Assembly: GCA_003164375.1 (NCBI GenBank)
Contig: PLTE01000399.1
Location: 12,611-23,760 of the forward strand
From: Hyphomicrobiales bacterium
GTDB taxonomy: Bacteria > Pseudomonadota > Alphaproteobacteria > Rhizobiales > Xanthobacteraceae
DNA: 11,150 nt
Reading direction: 5' to 3'
A program made the position numbers and the translations under genes. This document shows positions 1 through 8,536 of this stretch, piece after piece; within the stretch, counting starts at the first letter, position 1, and every line of letters begins with the position of its first letter. The notes beneath the pieces were generated by a model, which made no database searches, was not told the DNA's origin, and worked only from the letters and a program-made list of their open reading frames with translations.

Positions 1-670
1 TGAGGATGAGCGGCCCTTTGACCAGGATGCTGACCGCAAGCGCGGTCCAGAACACTGCCACCGGGCCCCAGCCGATCTGCGCGAGATTGCCGTCACCGCG
101 GCGCGGCGACAGGTAGACCCGCGCCAACACGCTCATCGCGGCGACCACGGTGAATAGCAGCATTGCGTCGGTCTTGGCGAGACGGGCTTCGACGCCGAGC
201 AATGTCGAGGCAGTCATCATCAAGGCGGCCAGCAAGGCGCCGCGCCGGCTGACGAAGGCGAGCGCGCACCAGTAGGTCGCCAGCACCGCCCCGACCGCCC
301 CGATCAGCGACGGCACGCGGTAAAGCCAGATGGTCGTGCGCGCATGAGGCAGGCCGAGCGCGCTCGCCGTATTCACCACCGCCGCCTGCAGCCAGTAGAT
401 GCCCACCGGTTTGCGGTAGCGCACATCGTCCTGATAGCGGATGTCGACATAGTCATGGGTTTCGATCATCTGCTTGGTGGCTTGGGCGAAATAGGCCTCG
501 TCGCGATCGACCGGCGGAATCTGAAAAAAGCCTGGCAGGAACGCGAGCAGCGAAACAACGACGAGCACGGCCGGCGCCCGCCGGTTCGAGCCGGCGGCAT
601 AATCGAAGAGCGCGGCGAAGCCTTTTGCGGATCGATAGGACCGCGACGCCAAGCTGTTGGTCGTGCTCAT
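1..670 (-). CDS. GT39 / ArnT-like membrane glycosyltransferase, C-terminus cut by window edge
   Basis: Only the first 223 codons are present; the frame is open at the left edge. The protein starts MSTTNSLASR. It has a first membrane segment at about residues 33-50, then a periplasmic loop with DRDE at 55-58 followed by AYFAQ, and RYRKPVGIYWLQ at about 84-95. Further hydrophobic segments lie near 120-140, 144-160, 166-186 and 202-218, with EARLAKTDA at 161-169 and LVKGP at 216-220. The acidic first loop, the RKP..YWL motif and the KTDA segment are hallmarks of the PMT_2/ArnT family (GT-C fold). These enzymes move a sugar from a polyprenyl-phosphate carrier to lipid A or another envelope acceptor on the outer face of the inner membrane; full members are usually 500-600 aa. 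The acceptor and sugar cannot be read here. ATG at 670 is the first sensible start; no strong Shine-Dalgarno is visible. It lies 138 bases downstream of pbpC on the same strand, so co-transcription is possible but unproven. Confidence 0.85.
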   Translation of the reverse strand, partial: MSTTNSLASRSYRSAKGFAALFDYAAGSNRRAPAVLVVVSLLAFLPGFFQIPPVDRDEAYFAQATKQMIETHDYVDIRYQDDVRYRKPVGIYWLQAAVVNTASALGLPHARTTIWLYRVPSLIGAVGAVLATYWCALAFVSRRGALLAALMMTASTLLGVEARLAKTDAMLLFTVVAAMSVLARVYLSPRRGDGNLAQIGWGPVAVFWTALAVSILVKGPLIL

Positions 671-808
671 GCTGGTATCGGACTTAGTGGTGACGCATGA
701 TTTTGCCTGAAAACCGCTCGCCGGTCCCCCGGATCATGCCGCAAATGACGGGCGACAATAGTGAAATCCTCCCTGCCGGGAAAGCGCAGGAGAGCCACAC
801 TCGTCGGC

Positions 809-2941
809 TTATTGCGCGGCCCTTAGTGCCGGCAATGGCGCCCGCGCGGTCGACGATGCGCCATCGCCTATGCGCACGAGGATACTGTCGACGGCTCCAG
901 CAGCGTCCATCACCGTCACCCGCGAGAAGCCTGGACCGTCGGGATTGAAAAACAGGCTGCCTCGTCCGCCGCCTGACACCGGAATACCGTTGACCAGAAC
1001 AGTGAGCGGCGCGACGGCGCCTGCGACCTTGAGCATCACCGGATCCGGCCTGCCTTGGGTGTTGCCAAGATCGAGCTCGGCCCCATCGGGTGGAAAGAGG
1101 ATGTGCAGCGCCGGCCGGGCGGTCTCGCCAGCCAGCCGTCCCGGCTGGAAGCGCCGCAGCGGCGGCGGCAGTCGGTCATTCGCGGCGACCAGCACACCCG
1201 CGGGCGCGCGCGGCAACGGCGCCACACCTGCGCTGAGGCGGGCAAAGGCATCGAACAAAATCGGCGCCGCCGCGGTGCGGCCGACAAGGCCCGCGACCGG
1301 TGCCCCGTCGGGACGTCCGACCCAGACCCCGATCGTATGCTTACCATCGAAGCCGATCGACCAGGCGTCGCGGTAGCCGTAACTGGTGCCGGTCTTGAAC
1401 GCGATGCGTCCGACAGTGCCGTTTTCCGGCGGCGGCGAGCCCAGCAGCACCGCGCTCACGTACCAAGCCGCAACTGGCTCCAACAGCCGCTTGGCTTGCG
1501 GCACCGCTGTGTCCGCGCGTTCGTTGAGCGGCAATGCCGCGCCAAGGCGCGCAATACCGGAATAGAGCATCACCAGATCGGAAAGTTTTAGGCCGACACC
1601 GCCAAGCCCGATTGCCAGACCCGGCGCTGCGTCCGGCGGCAAAGTCAGTACGGCGCCGGCCTGCGTCAGCCGCGCCGCCAGCCGGCCAGGGCCGACCCGA
1701 TCGAGCACGGCGACCGCAGGCACGTTGAGCGAGTTCTGCAGCGCCTCACGGACCGTGACCGTGCCCTTGAAGCTGAAATCGAAATCCTTCGGCGCGTAGG
1801 CGCCGTAACTGACCGGCCGATCCTCGATCAGAGTATCCGGATGGATGAAGCCGTCCTCGAAGCCAAGGCCATAGATGAACGGCTTCAGCGTCGATCCCGG
1901 CGAGCGCATCGCTTGCGTCATGTCGACTTGACCGGCGCGGCGCGCGTCGAAATAGGCCGGCGAGCCGACATGCGCCAGCACTTGGCCGGTCGCGTTATCG
2001 ACCACGAGAATGGCGAGCGAAATATCGGGAGAAAGCTGTGCCGCGAGCGTGCGCTCGCGCTCACGGGCGAGTTGCTCCAGATTATTTTGCAGACCTGCGT
2101 CGATAGTGAGGCGAAGCAGGCGCTCATCCGGAAAATGCGCGACCGCCGCATCGGCGGCGTGCGGCGCCAGGATCGGCATCGGATGACGCGCGACGGGCAC
2201 CGGCTCTACTTTGGCGAATGCAATTTCGTCGGCCGGCACCATGCCGGTTGCGGCGAATCGGTCGAGCACGCGATCTCGTGCTGCGCGCGCGATTTCGGCC
2301 GAACGATCCGGCCGCCGCAGTTCCGGCGATTGCGGTAAAGCGACCAGCAGCGCCGCTTCGGCGAGCGACAGGTGGCGCGGCTCCTTGCCGAAATAGACGA
2401 GCGAGGCAGCGCGGATGCCCTCGATATTGCCGCCATAGGGCGCAAGCTCGAGATAAAGCGAAAGCACCTCATCCTTGGTCAAGACGCGCTCGATCTCGAT
2501 AGCGCGCGTAATCTGGCGAAGCTTTGCCGAGAATGAGCGCGCAGTACGCGGCTCCAACAGCCGCGCCACCTGCATGGTCAGCGTCGAGCCCCCGGACCGA
2601 ATGCGACCGCTCTCAACGAGTTGCAAACCGGCGCGGGCGAGCGCCAGCGCATCGACACCGTGATGGGCGCGAAAGCGTTTGTCTTCATAGGCAAACAGAA
2701 CGTCGAAGAAACGTGGATCGACATCGGCTGTCGTCGCCGGCAGCCGCCAGCGGCCGTCGTTGGTAGCATAAGCGCGCAACAGCCGGCCGTTGCGATCGAG
2801 CACTTGCCGCGAGAATTCGAGATCCCTGCCGACCGGCGCCGGACCAAGCGAGACGATCCACCAAACCGACGCCGCCACGAGCGCAACGCAGGCGAGCGCT
2901 GCGGCACCAACAACGTAGCGCGGTATCCTTTGTCGGATCAT
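809..2941 (-). CDS. pbpC: Penicillin-binding protein 1C (bifunctional GT51 transglycosylase / transpeptidase)
   Basis: A 710-aa class A penicillin-binding protein (E. coli PbpC is about 770 aa). It has a short basic cytoplasmic tail (MIRQRIPR) and one membrane anchor at about residues 9-31, so the rest is periplasmic. The GT51 domain spans about 50-230: EDKRFRAHHGVD with catalytic Glu86, GGSTLTMQVARLL at 117-129, GNIEGIRAAS with Glu174, and LAEAALLVALPQSPE at 193-207. The transpeptidase spans about 300-570: STLK with Ser350/Lys353, SLN at 404-406 and KTGTS at 516-520, so all catalytic motifs are intact. Residues about 610-690 form the BiPBP_C C-terminal domain typical of PBP1C. The family polymerises lipid II and binds penicillin; the transpeptidase activity of E. 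coli PBP1C is weak or disputed. The start is ATG 2941, overlapping the stop of the macroglobulin gene. The frame stays open further upstream, but that extension lies inside the macroglobulin gene and would displace the membrane anchor. Confidence 0.96.
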   Translation of the reverse strand: MIRQRIPRYVVGAAALACVALVAASVWWIVSLGPAPVGRDLEFSRQVLDRNGRLLRAYATNDGRWRLPATTADVDPRFFDVLFAYEDKRFRAHHGVDALALARAGLQLVESGRIRSGGSTLTMQVARLLEPRTARSFSAKLRQITRAIEIERVLTKDEVLSLYLELAPYGGNIEGIRAASLVYFGKEPRHLSLAEAALLVALPQSPELRRPDRSAEIARAARDRVLDRFAATGMVPADEIAFAKVEPVPVARHPMPILAPHAADAAVAHFPDERLLRLTIDAGLQNNLEQLARERERTLAAQLSPDISLAILVVDNATGQVLAHVGSPAYFDARRAGQVDMTQAMRSPGSTLKPFIYGLGFEDGFIHPDTLIEDRPVSYGAYAPKDFDFSFKGTVTVREALQNSLNVPAVAVLDRVGPGRLAARLTQAGAVLTLPPDAAPGLAIGLGGVGLKLSDLVMLYSGIARLGAALPLNERADTAVPQAKRLLEPVAAWYVSAVLLGSPPPENGTVGRIAFKTGTSYGYRDAWSIGFDGKHTIGVWVGRPDGAPVAGLVGRTAAAPILFDAFARLSAGVAPLPRAPAGVLVAANDRLPPPLRRFQPGRLAGETARPALHILFPPDGAELDLGNTQGRPDPVMLKVAGAVAPLTVLVNGIPVSGGGRGSLFFNPDGPGFSRVTVMDAAGAVDSILVRIGDGASSTARAPLPALRAAQ
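2938..2941 (-). promoter_or_regulatory. ATGA stop/start overlap coupling the macroglobulin and pbpC genes
   Basis: The macroglobulin stop TGA (2940-2938) shares bases with the pbpC start ATG (2941-2939). AGGGA at 2947-2943 is only one base away from the start, too close for a normal Shine-Dalgarno. This arrangement suggests that the terminating ribosome re-initiates on pbpC, giving linked amounts of the two proteins. Confidence 0.85.
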
Positions 2942-5900
2942 TTCCCTGGCACAACCTCGACGTTGTCGCTGCCGGTACGGCCGAAGCGGTCCGGACGGTA
3001 CATGTCCTCGACGCTCGCTTGCGGGCGTACATATTTGCCCGGCGCGACCGCGCGCGCGACATAGGCCACGCTGAACACCGCGGGATCGTCTTTCTTGCGT
3101 TCGAAGGCGGCGCTGAAGCGGTCGTCGCGGAATTCGGTGTCGACCGGGTCGGCGGCATCGGTGAACCACGGCAGCGTGCCGGTATCGCCGGACGACACCA
3201 AATGCGGATTGTCGATTTCGAAGCCGGCCGGCAGATAATCGGCGACCATGACGCGGCCGAATTGCGGTTGCGCCTCGCTGATTTTCAGCACCACGACCAG
3301 CCGCGTGTTCTGCTTCACCTTTGCCGTATCGATGGCGTCGCCAACGAGCGTGTAAGTCTGGCGTTCGATCTTAAAGCCGTGTTCGGCCGCCGGCTCCGGC
3401 GTGAGCGGCGCGCCCGAGACCGTCACCACCGCTTTCACCTCGTCATCGCCAGTATTGGTCACGCGCAGCGGCGTCTTCAAATCGCCGGCGCCGATGGTGC
3501 GGTAAAGTGGCTCCTTGATCGCCTCGCCGTTGACGTCGAGCGACACATTCCCAGCATTCTTCGCCATGGCGCTCGCCGCCAGCAACAGCCAGGCGTCCTC
3601 CTGTGTCGAAGTCGGCTGCAGCGACGCGCGCGCGGCTTCGACCCGCTGCACGGCGGCTTGCACGGTCGCCGGGCTGGCGCCGCCTTCGGAGGCGAGCGTC
3701 ACGAGCGCGGCCGCGTCGCGCAAAGTCGAGCCGTAATCTTCGCGGCTGGCGATATCTGGCACGGGTCGCGGCGCAATGGCGGCGAGCGCCGCCGTATAGA
3801 CGCGCTCGGCACGCGTGCGGTCACCGACCATGGCAAGCGCCGCGGCGACCTGCGCCTTGGCGATCGGGGTCGTGAGCGCATCGAGCTTGGCGTCGGCCAG
3901 ATAGCGCAGATCGCCGATCGGCGCTGCGCCGTTGCGCGCCAGCACATAGAGCGCATAAGCCAAGTCGGTGCCGCCGTTCTTGCCGGGGTCGGTGAGATCG
4001 GCGACCGCATTGCGCAAGCGATCGAGCGCGAGTTTGAACGCGGCCTCGGGCACGGCGAATTTGCGTTCGCGGGCGCGGGTGAGAAAATCGGTGACGTAGG
4101 AGTCAAGCCAGACATCGTCGCCGCCCGGACTCCACAATCCGAACGAGCCGTTGCCGGCTTGCCGGGCCAACAACGCGTCGACGGCGGTGCGGATGCGCTG
4201 ATCGGTATCGGCGTTGGCCGCGGCACTGCGGGTTTGATGCGCCGCGCCGGCAAGCTCGCTGACATAGAGCAGCGGCAATGCGCGGCTCGTGATCTGTTCC
4301 GAGCAGCGGTACGGATAGCGGTCGAGCGCGGCGAGGATGCTCGCCGCGTCGAGCGCGGTCGAGGCGCCGACCGAGACCGACACCGCACCGGTCCCGGCAA
4401 CAAGATCGGCGAACATGTCGCCGGACAGCGTAAGACTCTCGCCCTTGGCGATCGGCTTTATGGTACGCCGCGCCAGGATTTGCGCCGGCGGCCGCACCGC
4501 CAGCCCGAATGTTCGCTCCAGCGCGAATCCCGCCGGGCCAGAGACATTCACTTTGACGGCGCCGCTGCCAACGGCATTGACCGTGATCGGAACGTTGATG
4601 CCGCCGCGCGCCTTGGCGCGCAGTGTTACGGTCTGCGTCGCGCCGGCGCCGACGATGACGGCGTCCGCACTCGACAGCGCCACGGTGTAATCGCCCGGCT
4701 GGCCTTCGACATTGTCGAGGTCGAGATGAACGGTGGAACGGTCGCCGGGCAACAGGAACCGCGGCAGCGTGGCCGAGAGCACCACCGGATCGCGCACGGT
4801 TACGTCGGCCGTGGCATGGCCGACCTTGCTTTTGGTCCATGCCACCGCCATGACGCGGATGGTGCCCTCGAAATCGGGCACATCGAACGCGACCTCGGCG
4901 CTGCCGTCCGCGGCAACGCTGACGAGACCCGAATAAAGTGCGACCGGCGGTCCGGTGGGCGGACTGCCCTGCAATTGCGCGCCTTCGTCGCCGCCGCTGC
5001 GGATCTGGCCGCGGGCGCCCTGCATGCCGTCGATCAGGTCGCCGTAAAGGTCACGGATTTCGGCTGCGAGCGCACGCTGGCTCAGATAGTAATCGTCGGG
5101 CGACGGCGGCTTGTAATTGGTCAGGTTTAGAATGCCAACATCGACGGCTGCGACCACGATCCGCGCTTCGTCGCCCGACGCAAGCCCTTCGACCTTGATC
5201 GGAACATGCAGGCTCGAATTCGGCCGCAGCAAGGATGGCGCATTTAGAGCGACGTTAAGCGTCTTCGCTGCCCGATCGATGGAGAACCATTGCACGCCGA
5301 TGGCGCGGCCGGGCATCCGCTGCGCCGGCGCGTCGAGCGGCCGGCGCAGCGTGGCGACGATATAGGCGCCTGCACCCCAGTCGGCGCCGACCGGCATTTT
5401 CAACTGTGCGACGCCTTCTTTGACGTCGGCCGTCTGGCTCGCCAGCAGCTTGTCGCCCATGACATTGAGGGTGACGCGGCCGGCGCTGCGCGCGGTGACG
5501 GCAACGGTCATGGTGTCGCCGGGCCGGTATTCGGGCTTGTCGAGCGCGATTTCGAGCATGTCGGGGGTTTCGGCATTGGCATCGACATACCAGCCGGCGT
5601 CGAAGTCGACCGAGGTCTCCGGGCCGTTCGGATCGGCGGTCGAGACATCGAGCCGGTAGCGGCCGAAATTCACCGGCAGCGAAACCCGCCCCGCTTTGTC
5701 GAGCGCGGTGTCGATCGTGCCGTCGGCGACGCGCGTGGTCGTCTTGATCGGTTCGAAACTCCAGACGCCGTCGCGCTTGTAATACTGATAATGCGTCTCG
5801 ATCCGCAGCAGTTGATAGCGCAGCCCACTCTGCGCCAGCGTCTTGCCGTCAGGCGCGGCGACGACAACATCGAAATTCGCGCTGGCGCCGTCGGCGAGCG

Positions 5901-8205
5901 ATTGACCGGAGAACAAAGGCTTGACGCCGATCATGGCGCCGCTCGGCGTCACCGGCAGCGTGATCTTATGCTCCACGGAGCGGCCGCCTGGCTCGGTCAT
6001 GCGTACCGTGATTTTGGCTTCGAGCGGATGCGTGCTCAACGGCGCCTTGTCGAGCGCGACGGAGAATTTTGCATTGCCCCCGTCGTCTGTCGCGGGCAGA
6101 TCGTCGAGCGACTGCCGGGACGGATCGAACTCCTCGTCGGCAAGTCCGAACTGATAACCGGAAAATCCGACGCGCTCTTTCGCCGGCGCGATCGTCATGT
6201 CGCCATCAAGATCGAGATTCGCCGCCGGCGCGCCATAGAGGAAGCGGCCGGCGACGTCGACCTCGGCCGGCATGTTTTGCGCAATGTGGCCGGTCGGCGA
6301 TGTCAAATCGAACGCGATGCGGTCGGGCACGTAGTCCTCGACCAGAAAGGTGGTTTCGCCGACCGGGGGGCGCTTGGGATCGGTAAAGGCGCGCACGTGC
6401 CAAGTGCCGGTTGGCGCCGAAGCATTGATCGGCAACGTCAAAGTGTGGCCGCCGAGGCCCTGGTCTTGGATCAGAGCGCGCTTGTACTCGACGCCGTCGG
6501 GCCTTTCGGCGACGAATGTCAGGGGCACATCGCGCGCAGCTGAGCCCTGCGCATCGCGCAACAGCCCGGTGAGATAGACCGTCTCGCCGGAACGATAGAC
6601 GCCGCGTTCGGCATAGACGAAGGCGTCAAGCCCGTTCGGCGACGGTCGTCCGGCAACGCCGCGATCGGTCAGATCGAAGGCCGGCGCCCGCAGATTGAGG
6701 AAAGCGAAATCGCCTTGCGGATCGGCCGCGGCCAACAGCGCCGGAGCGGAGCCGCCCTCCCCGCTCGCGAGCCCCGTTTCGAACAGCGCCTGGCCGGATG
6801 CATCGGTGCGGCGCGTCGCCAACACCTCGTTGCCGCGCGAGATCAGGCGCAGCTCAATGCCGTTCTTCACATCCGTCGATGCCAGCGAGTTGACGAAGAC
6901 GTGGATGCCATCATTGGCGGAAAACACCGTCAGCCCGAGATCGGAAACGATGAACCACTGCGTCGCCAGCGCATCGTAATTGTCGTCGAGATTTTTCAAT
7001 TCCTGCGGCTGCGCCACCATGACGTAGACGCCGGCTTTAAGATCGCCGACCGCCTGCTCGACCGGGAACGCGGTGGTGATTTCGGCGTTGAGCGGCTTGG
7101 CATTGAGCGCCGCCGCATCGACCGCGAGATCGCCCTTCCACACTGCGACGCCGCGCGAGTTTTTAAGCTGCTCGATATCGGAGCGATCGAGGCTCTGCTG
7201 AAAGTCGCCGCGGGAATAGCCGGCGCCGGCAATGGTGTCGATGAGATTGCGGTCGCTGATACGGTAGATCTCGACGGCGACCGAGCGGGTATTGACGCTG
7301 ATCACCGGAATGCCTTGCTGGCCGGTGCGCGGCAGCACATACGCCGAGGTCGAGAACCGCACGAATGGCTTGCGGTCGCGCACATAGATCGCGAACGCAG
7401 CTGACTTCGACAACGTCTCATGGACTACCGACGGCAAGCCGGCGCGCAACGTCACATTGTACTGTTGGCCGTGTTGCAGGCCCTCGACGCAAAGCTGCTT
7501 CTCGGCGACCGACAGCGCCGGCTTGTCGGTGCCGGCGAGCACGACGAAAGGCGAGAAATCGGTGCGGGCCGGAATATCCTCGGAAAATTGAAAGCAGGCC
7601 CGCGGCGAGGCGGTATCGGCGTCGACCGTGTAGTCGAGCACGCGGAAGCCGTATTGGTCGCGCAAGCGCTCGTATTGGCCGCGCACGTCGGCGGCCTCGT
7701 GGATTTCAAGCGACAACCGCAAGGCATCGAGCGCCGGCCGCCATTGCTGGCGCTGGCTCAAAAGCGTGCCGAGCAAGGCCAGACTACTGGCCTCGCCGTT
7801 CTTATCGGTCGCGCGCTGATAGGCGATATACGCGGCCGTCGAGGCACGATCGAGCAGCATCGCGCGTTCTTTGTCGTCGGCGGGACGGATTTGCTGGATC
7901 GTGCGCGCCAGGCGGAGCCACGTTGCAGCATCACCCGGCACAGAAGCGACGATCTGGCTCAGCGTCGTCATGCCGGAGCGAAAATCGTTCTTGGCAAAAG
8001 CGCCATCGGCATCGCGCCGCAGCTGATCGACCGTCTTGGTCGCCGTTCCGGCGTCGGATTTGATCTGGGCCTCAAGCTCGACCGCGCTATTGGCGAGATC
8101 GTCATTGGTAAAGGGCTTGTCCGCGGCGCTTGCGGAGAAGGATGCTATGACAAGACAAACGGCTGCGGCCGTGGCGAAAAGCCCGGCACGGAAAGCGGAA
8201 AACAT
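2938..8205 (-). CDS. yfhM: Bacterial alpha-2-macroglobulin family protein, thioester type
   Basis: A 1755-aa exported giant. A signal peptide covers about residues 1-27 (hydrophobic 8-23, then the Ala-Ser-Ala signal peptidase I site). Residues about 60-185 are predicted alpha-helical and TPR-like (for example LLSQRQQWRPALDALRLSLEI at 148-168). Macroglobulin beta domains follow, including the typical YAERGVYRSGETVYL around Gly535 and the VPDFEGTIRVMAVAW segment near 1108-1122. The thioester is Cys1301-Ser-Glu-Gln1304 in YPYRCSEQITSRALP, inside the helical thioester domain, which also contains WLDSYVTDFLTRARE. The C-terminal receptor-like part has VADYLPAGFEI and a final EDMYRPDRFGRTGS stretch. 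Known family role: a protease cuts the bait region, the protein collapses, and the thioester links covalently to the attacker. E. coli YfhM (ECAM, about 1650 aa) is a lipoprotein; here the only early Cys (Cys17, AAVC) sits inside the hydrophobic core and is not a lipobox, so a soluble periplasmic protein is inferred. ATG 8205 is chosen because GGGAGGG lies 8 bases upstream and it begins the signal peptide. The downstream pbpC gene overlaps it. Confidence 0.95.
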   Translation of the reverse strand: MFSAFRAGLFATAAAVCLVIASFSASAADKPFTNDDLANSAVELEAQIKSDAGTATKTVDQLRRDADGAFAKNDFRSGMTTLSQIVASVPGDAATWLRLARTIQQIRPADDKERAMLLDRASTAAYIAYQRATDKNGEASSLALLGTLLSQRQQWRPALDALRLSLEIHEAADVRGQYERLRDQYGFRVLDYTVDADTASPRACFQFSEDIPARTDFSPFVVLAGTDKPALSVAEKQLCVEGLQHGQQYNVTLRAGLPSVVHETLSKSAAFAIYVRDRKPFVRFSTSAYVLPRTGQQGIPVISVNTRSVAVEIYRISDRNLIDTIAGAGYSRGDFQQSLDRSDIEQLKNSRGVAVWKGDLAVDAAALNAKPLNAEITTAFPVEQAVGDLKAGVYVMVAQPQELKNLDDNYDALATQWFIVSDLGLTVFSANDGIHVFVNSLASTDVKNGIELRLISRGNEVLATRRTDASGQALFETGLASGEGGSAPALLAAADPQGDFAFLNLRAPAFDLTDRGVAGRPSPNGLDAFVYAERGVYRSGETVYLTGLLRDAQGSAARDVPLTFVAERPDGVEYKRALIQDQGLGGHTLTLPINASAPTGTWHVRAFTDPKRPPVGETTFLVEDYVPDRIAFDLTSPTGHIAQNMPAEVDVAGRFLYGAPAANLDLDGDMTIAPAKERVGFSGYQFGLADEEFDPSRQSLDDLPATDDGGNAKFSVALDKAPLSTHPLEAKITVRMTEPGGRSVEHKITLPVTPSGAMIGVKPLFSGQSLADGASANFDVVVAAPDGKTLAQSGLRYQLLRIETHYQYYKRDGVWSFEPIKTTTRVADGTIDTALDKAGRVSLPVNFGRYRLDVSTADPNGPETSVDFDAGWYVDANAETPDMLEIALDKPEYRPGDTMTVAVTARSAGRVTLNVMGDKLLASQTADVKEGVAQLKMPVGADWGAGAYIVATLRRPLDAPAQRMPGRAIGVQWFSIDRAAKTLNVALNAPSLLRPNSSLHVPIKVEGLASGDEARIVVAAVDVGILNLTNYKPPSPDDYYLSQRALAAEIRDLYGDLIDGMQGARGQIRSGGDEGAQLQGSPPTGPPVALYSGLVSVAADGSAEVAFDVPDFEGTIRVMAVAWTKSKVGHATADVTVRDPVVLSATLPRFLLPGDRSTVHLDLDNVEGQPGDYTVALSSADAVIVGAGATQTVTLRAKARGGINVPITVNAVGSGAVKVNVSGPAGFALERTFGLAVRPPAQILARRTIKPIAKGESLTLSGDMFADLVAGTGAVSVSVGASTALDAASILAALDRYPYRCSEQITSRALPLLYVSELAGAAHQTRSAAANADTDQRIRTAVDALLARQAGNGSFGLWSPGGDDVWLDSYVTDFLTRARERKFAVPEAAFKLALDRLRNAVADLTDPGKNGGTDLAYALYVLARNGAAPIGDLRYLADAKLDALTTPIAKAQVAAALAMVGDRTRAERVYTAALAAIAPRPVPDIASREDYGSTLRDAAALVTLASEGGASPATVQAAVQRVEAARASLQPTSTQEDAWLLLAASAMAKNAGNVSLDVNGEAIKEPLYRTIGAGDLKTPLRVTNTGDDEVKAVVTVSGAPLTPEPAAEHGFKIERQTYTLVGDAIDTAKVKQNTRLVVVLKISEAQPQFGRVMVADYLPAGFEIDNPHLVSSGDTGTLPWFTDAADPVDTEFRDDRFSAAFERKKDDPAVFSVAYVARAVAPGKYVRPQASVEDMYRPDRFGRTGSDNVEVVPGK

Positions 8206-8213
8206 CGGTGCAG

Positions 8214-8220
8214 CCCTCCC
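8214..8220 (-). promoter_or_regulatory. Ribosome binding site of the macroglobulin gene
   Basis: GGGAGGG on the minus strand, 8 bases before ATG 8205. It decides the start codon: the frame is open 40 codons further upstream, but no comparable site precedes that start and the extra residues would bury the signal peptide. Confidence 0.75.
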
Positions 8221-8230
8221 AGTGGGCTTA

Positions 8231-8259
8231 ATTCTGGCCCAGTATGGAACTTGAGGCAA
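8231..8259 (-). promoter_or_regulatory. Possible sigma70-type promoter of the macroglobulin-pbpC operon
   Basis: On the minus strand, TTGCCT (8259-8254) and CAGAAT (8236-8231) are 17 bases apart; each matches 4 of 6 bases of the TTGACA/TATAAT consensus. The predicted transcript start near 8224 would leave a leader of about 20 bases that contains the ribosome binding site. A short inverted repeat, TGGGC-N9-GCCCA (8223-8241), overlaps the -10 region. The match is modest, so this is a candidate only. Confidence 0.3.
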
Positions 8260-8536
8260 AGATCGTGTCGAGGTCGTGGCGAGACAGCGCACGCCGACGA
8301 ACCCTGGGCGTTTAGTCGTCGGCAACGCGGCACCGGTTCACCGGATGTTGGCTCAAGCCACTTGGCTGCGCAACGGCGCGCAATTTAACGGGCGTCTTAG
8401 CCCCGCCATAACCCCGTCGCACGACAAAGCGGATCACTTGCGGGTCAGCGGCGAGACCCAAAAGCGAGCCAAGCGGCCGGCAAATCGGCCCGCGTGAACC
8501 TCGGGACTCAAACGCCGATCATCGCACTCAATCGCT

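Larger units (their letters stand above)
8206..8536. other. Non-coding stretch between the cytochrome and macroglobulin genes
   Basis: These 331 bases contain no reading frame with a credible start, ribosome binding site or recognisable product. The part nearest 8206 carries the macroglobulin promoter and ribosome binding site candidates. Near 8475-8490 there is a 5-bp inverted repeat GGCCG-GCAAAT-CGGCC, with a short T-run some bases beyond it on the minus strand; it might help end the cytochrome transcript but is too weak to call a terminator. TGGC-TCAA-GCCA at 8349-8360 is a further small hairpin. I see nothing else. Confidence 0.5.

Noticed and set aside
344..700. Plus-strand open frame of 118 codons at the left edge
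   Set aside because: Antisense to the GT39 membrane protein, whose minus-strand translation has clear family motifs.
704..808. Small inverted repeats downstream of pbpC as a terminator
   Set aside because: The best stem is 7 bp with a bulge and has no T-run after it; ACCG-GCGAG-CGGT with TTT is only 4 bp.
2942..3169. 76-codon upstream extension of pbpC inside the macroglobulin gene
   Set aside because: It is a shadow of the macroglobulin C-terminus in another frame; the ATGA overlap start gives the expected short basic tail and membrane anchor.
3019..5130. Long plus-strand open frame (703 codons) opposite the macroglobulin gene
   Set aside because: It is an antisense shadow caused by GC-rich codon bias; the product is Arg/Ala/Gly-rich without recognisable domains, while the minus-strand frame has a thioester and full family architecture.
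5290..6543. Plus-strand open frame (417 codons) opposite the macroglobulin gene
   Set aside because: Same reason: low-complexity basic translation, no ribosome binding site, no domain, complete overlap with a strongly supported gene.
8206..8325. 40-codon N-terminal extension of the macroglobulin
   Set aside because: It would precede the signal peptide and ignore the strong GGGAGGG ribosome binding site just before ATG 8205.
7420..8388. Plus-strand open frame (322 codons) running from the macroglobulin gene into the upstream gap
   Set aside because: No recognisable domain, and most of it mirrors the macroglobulin coding strand.
8475..8490. GGCCG-GCAAAT-CGGCC hairpin as cytochrome terminator
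   Set aside because: The stem is 5 bp and the nearest T-run is well separated from it, so it does not meet the pattern of an intrinsic terminator.
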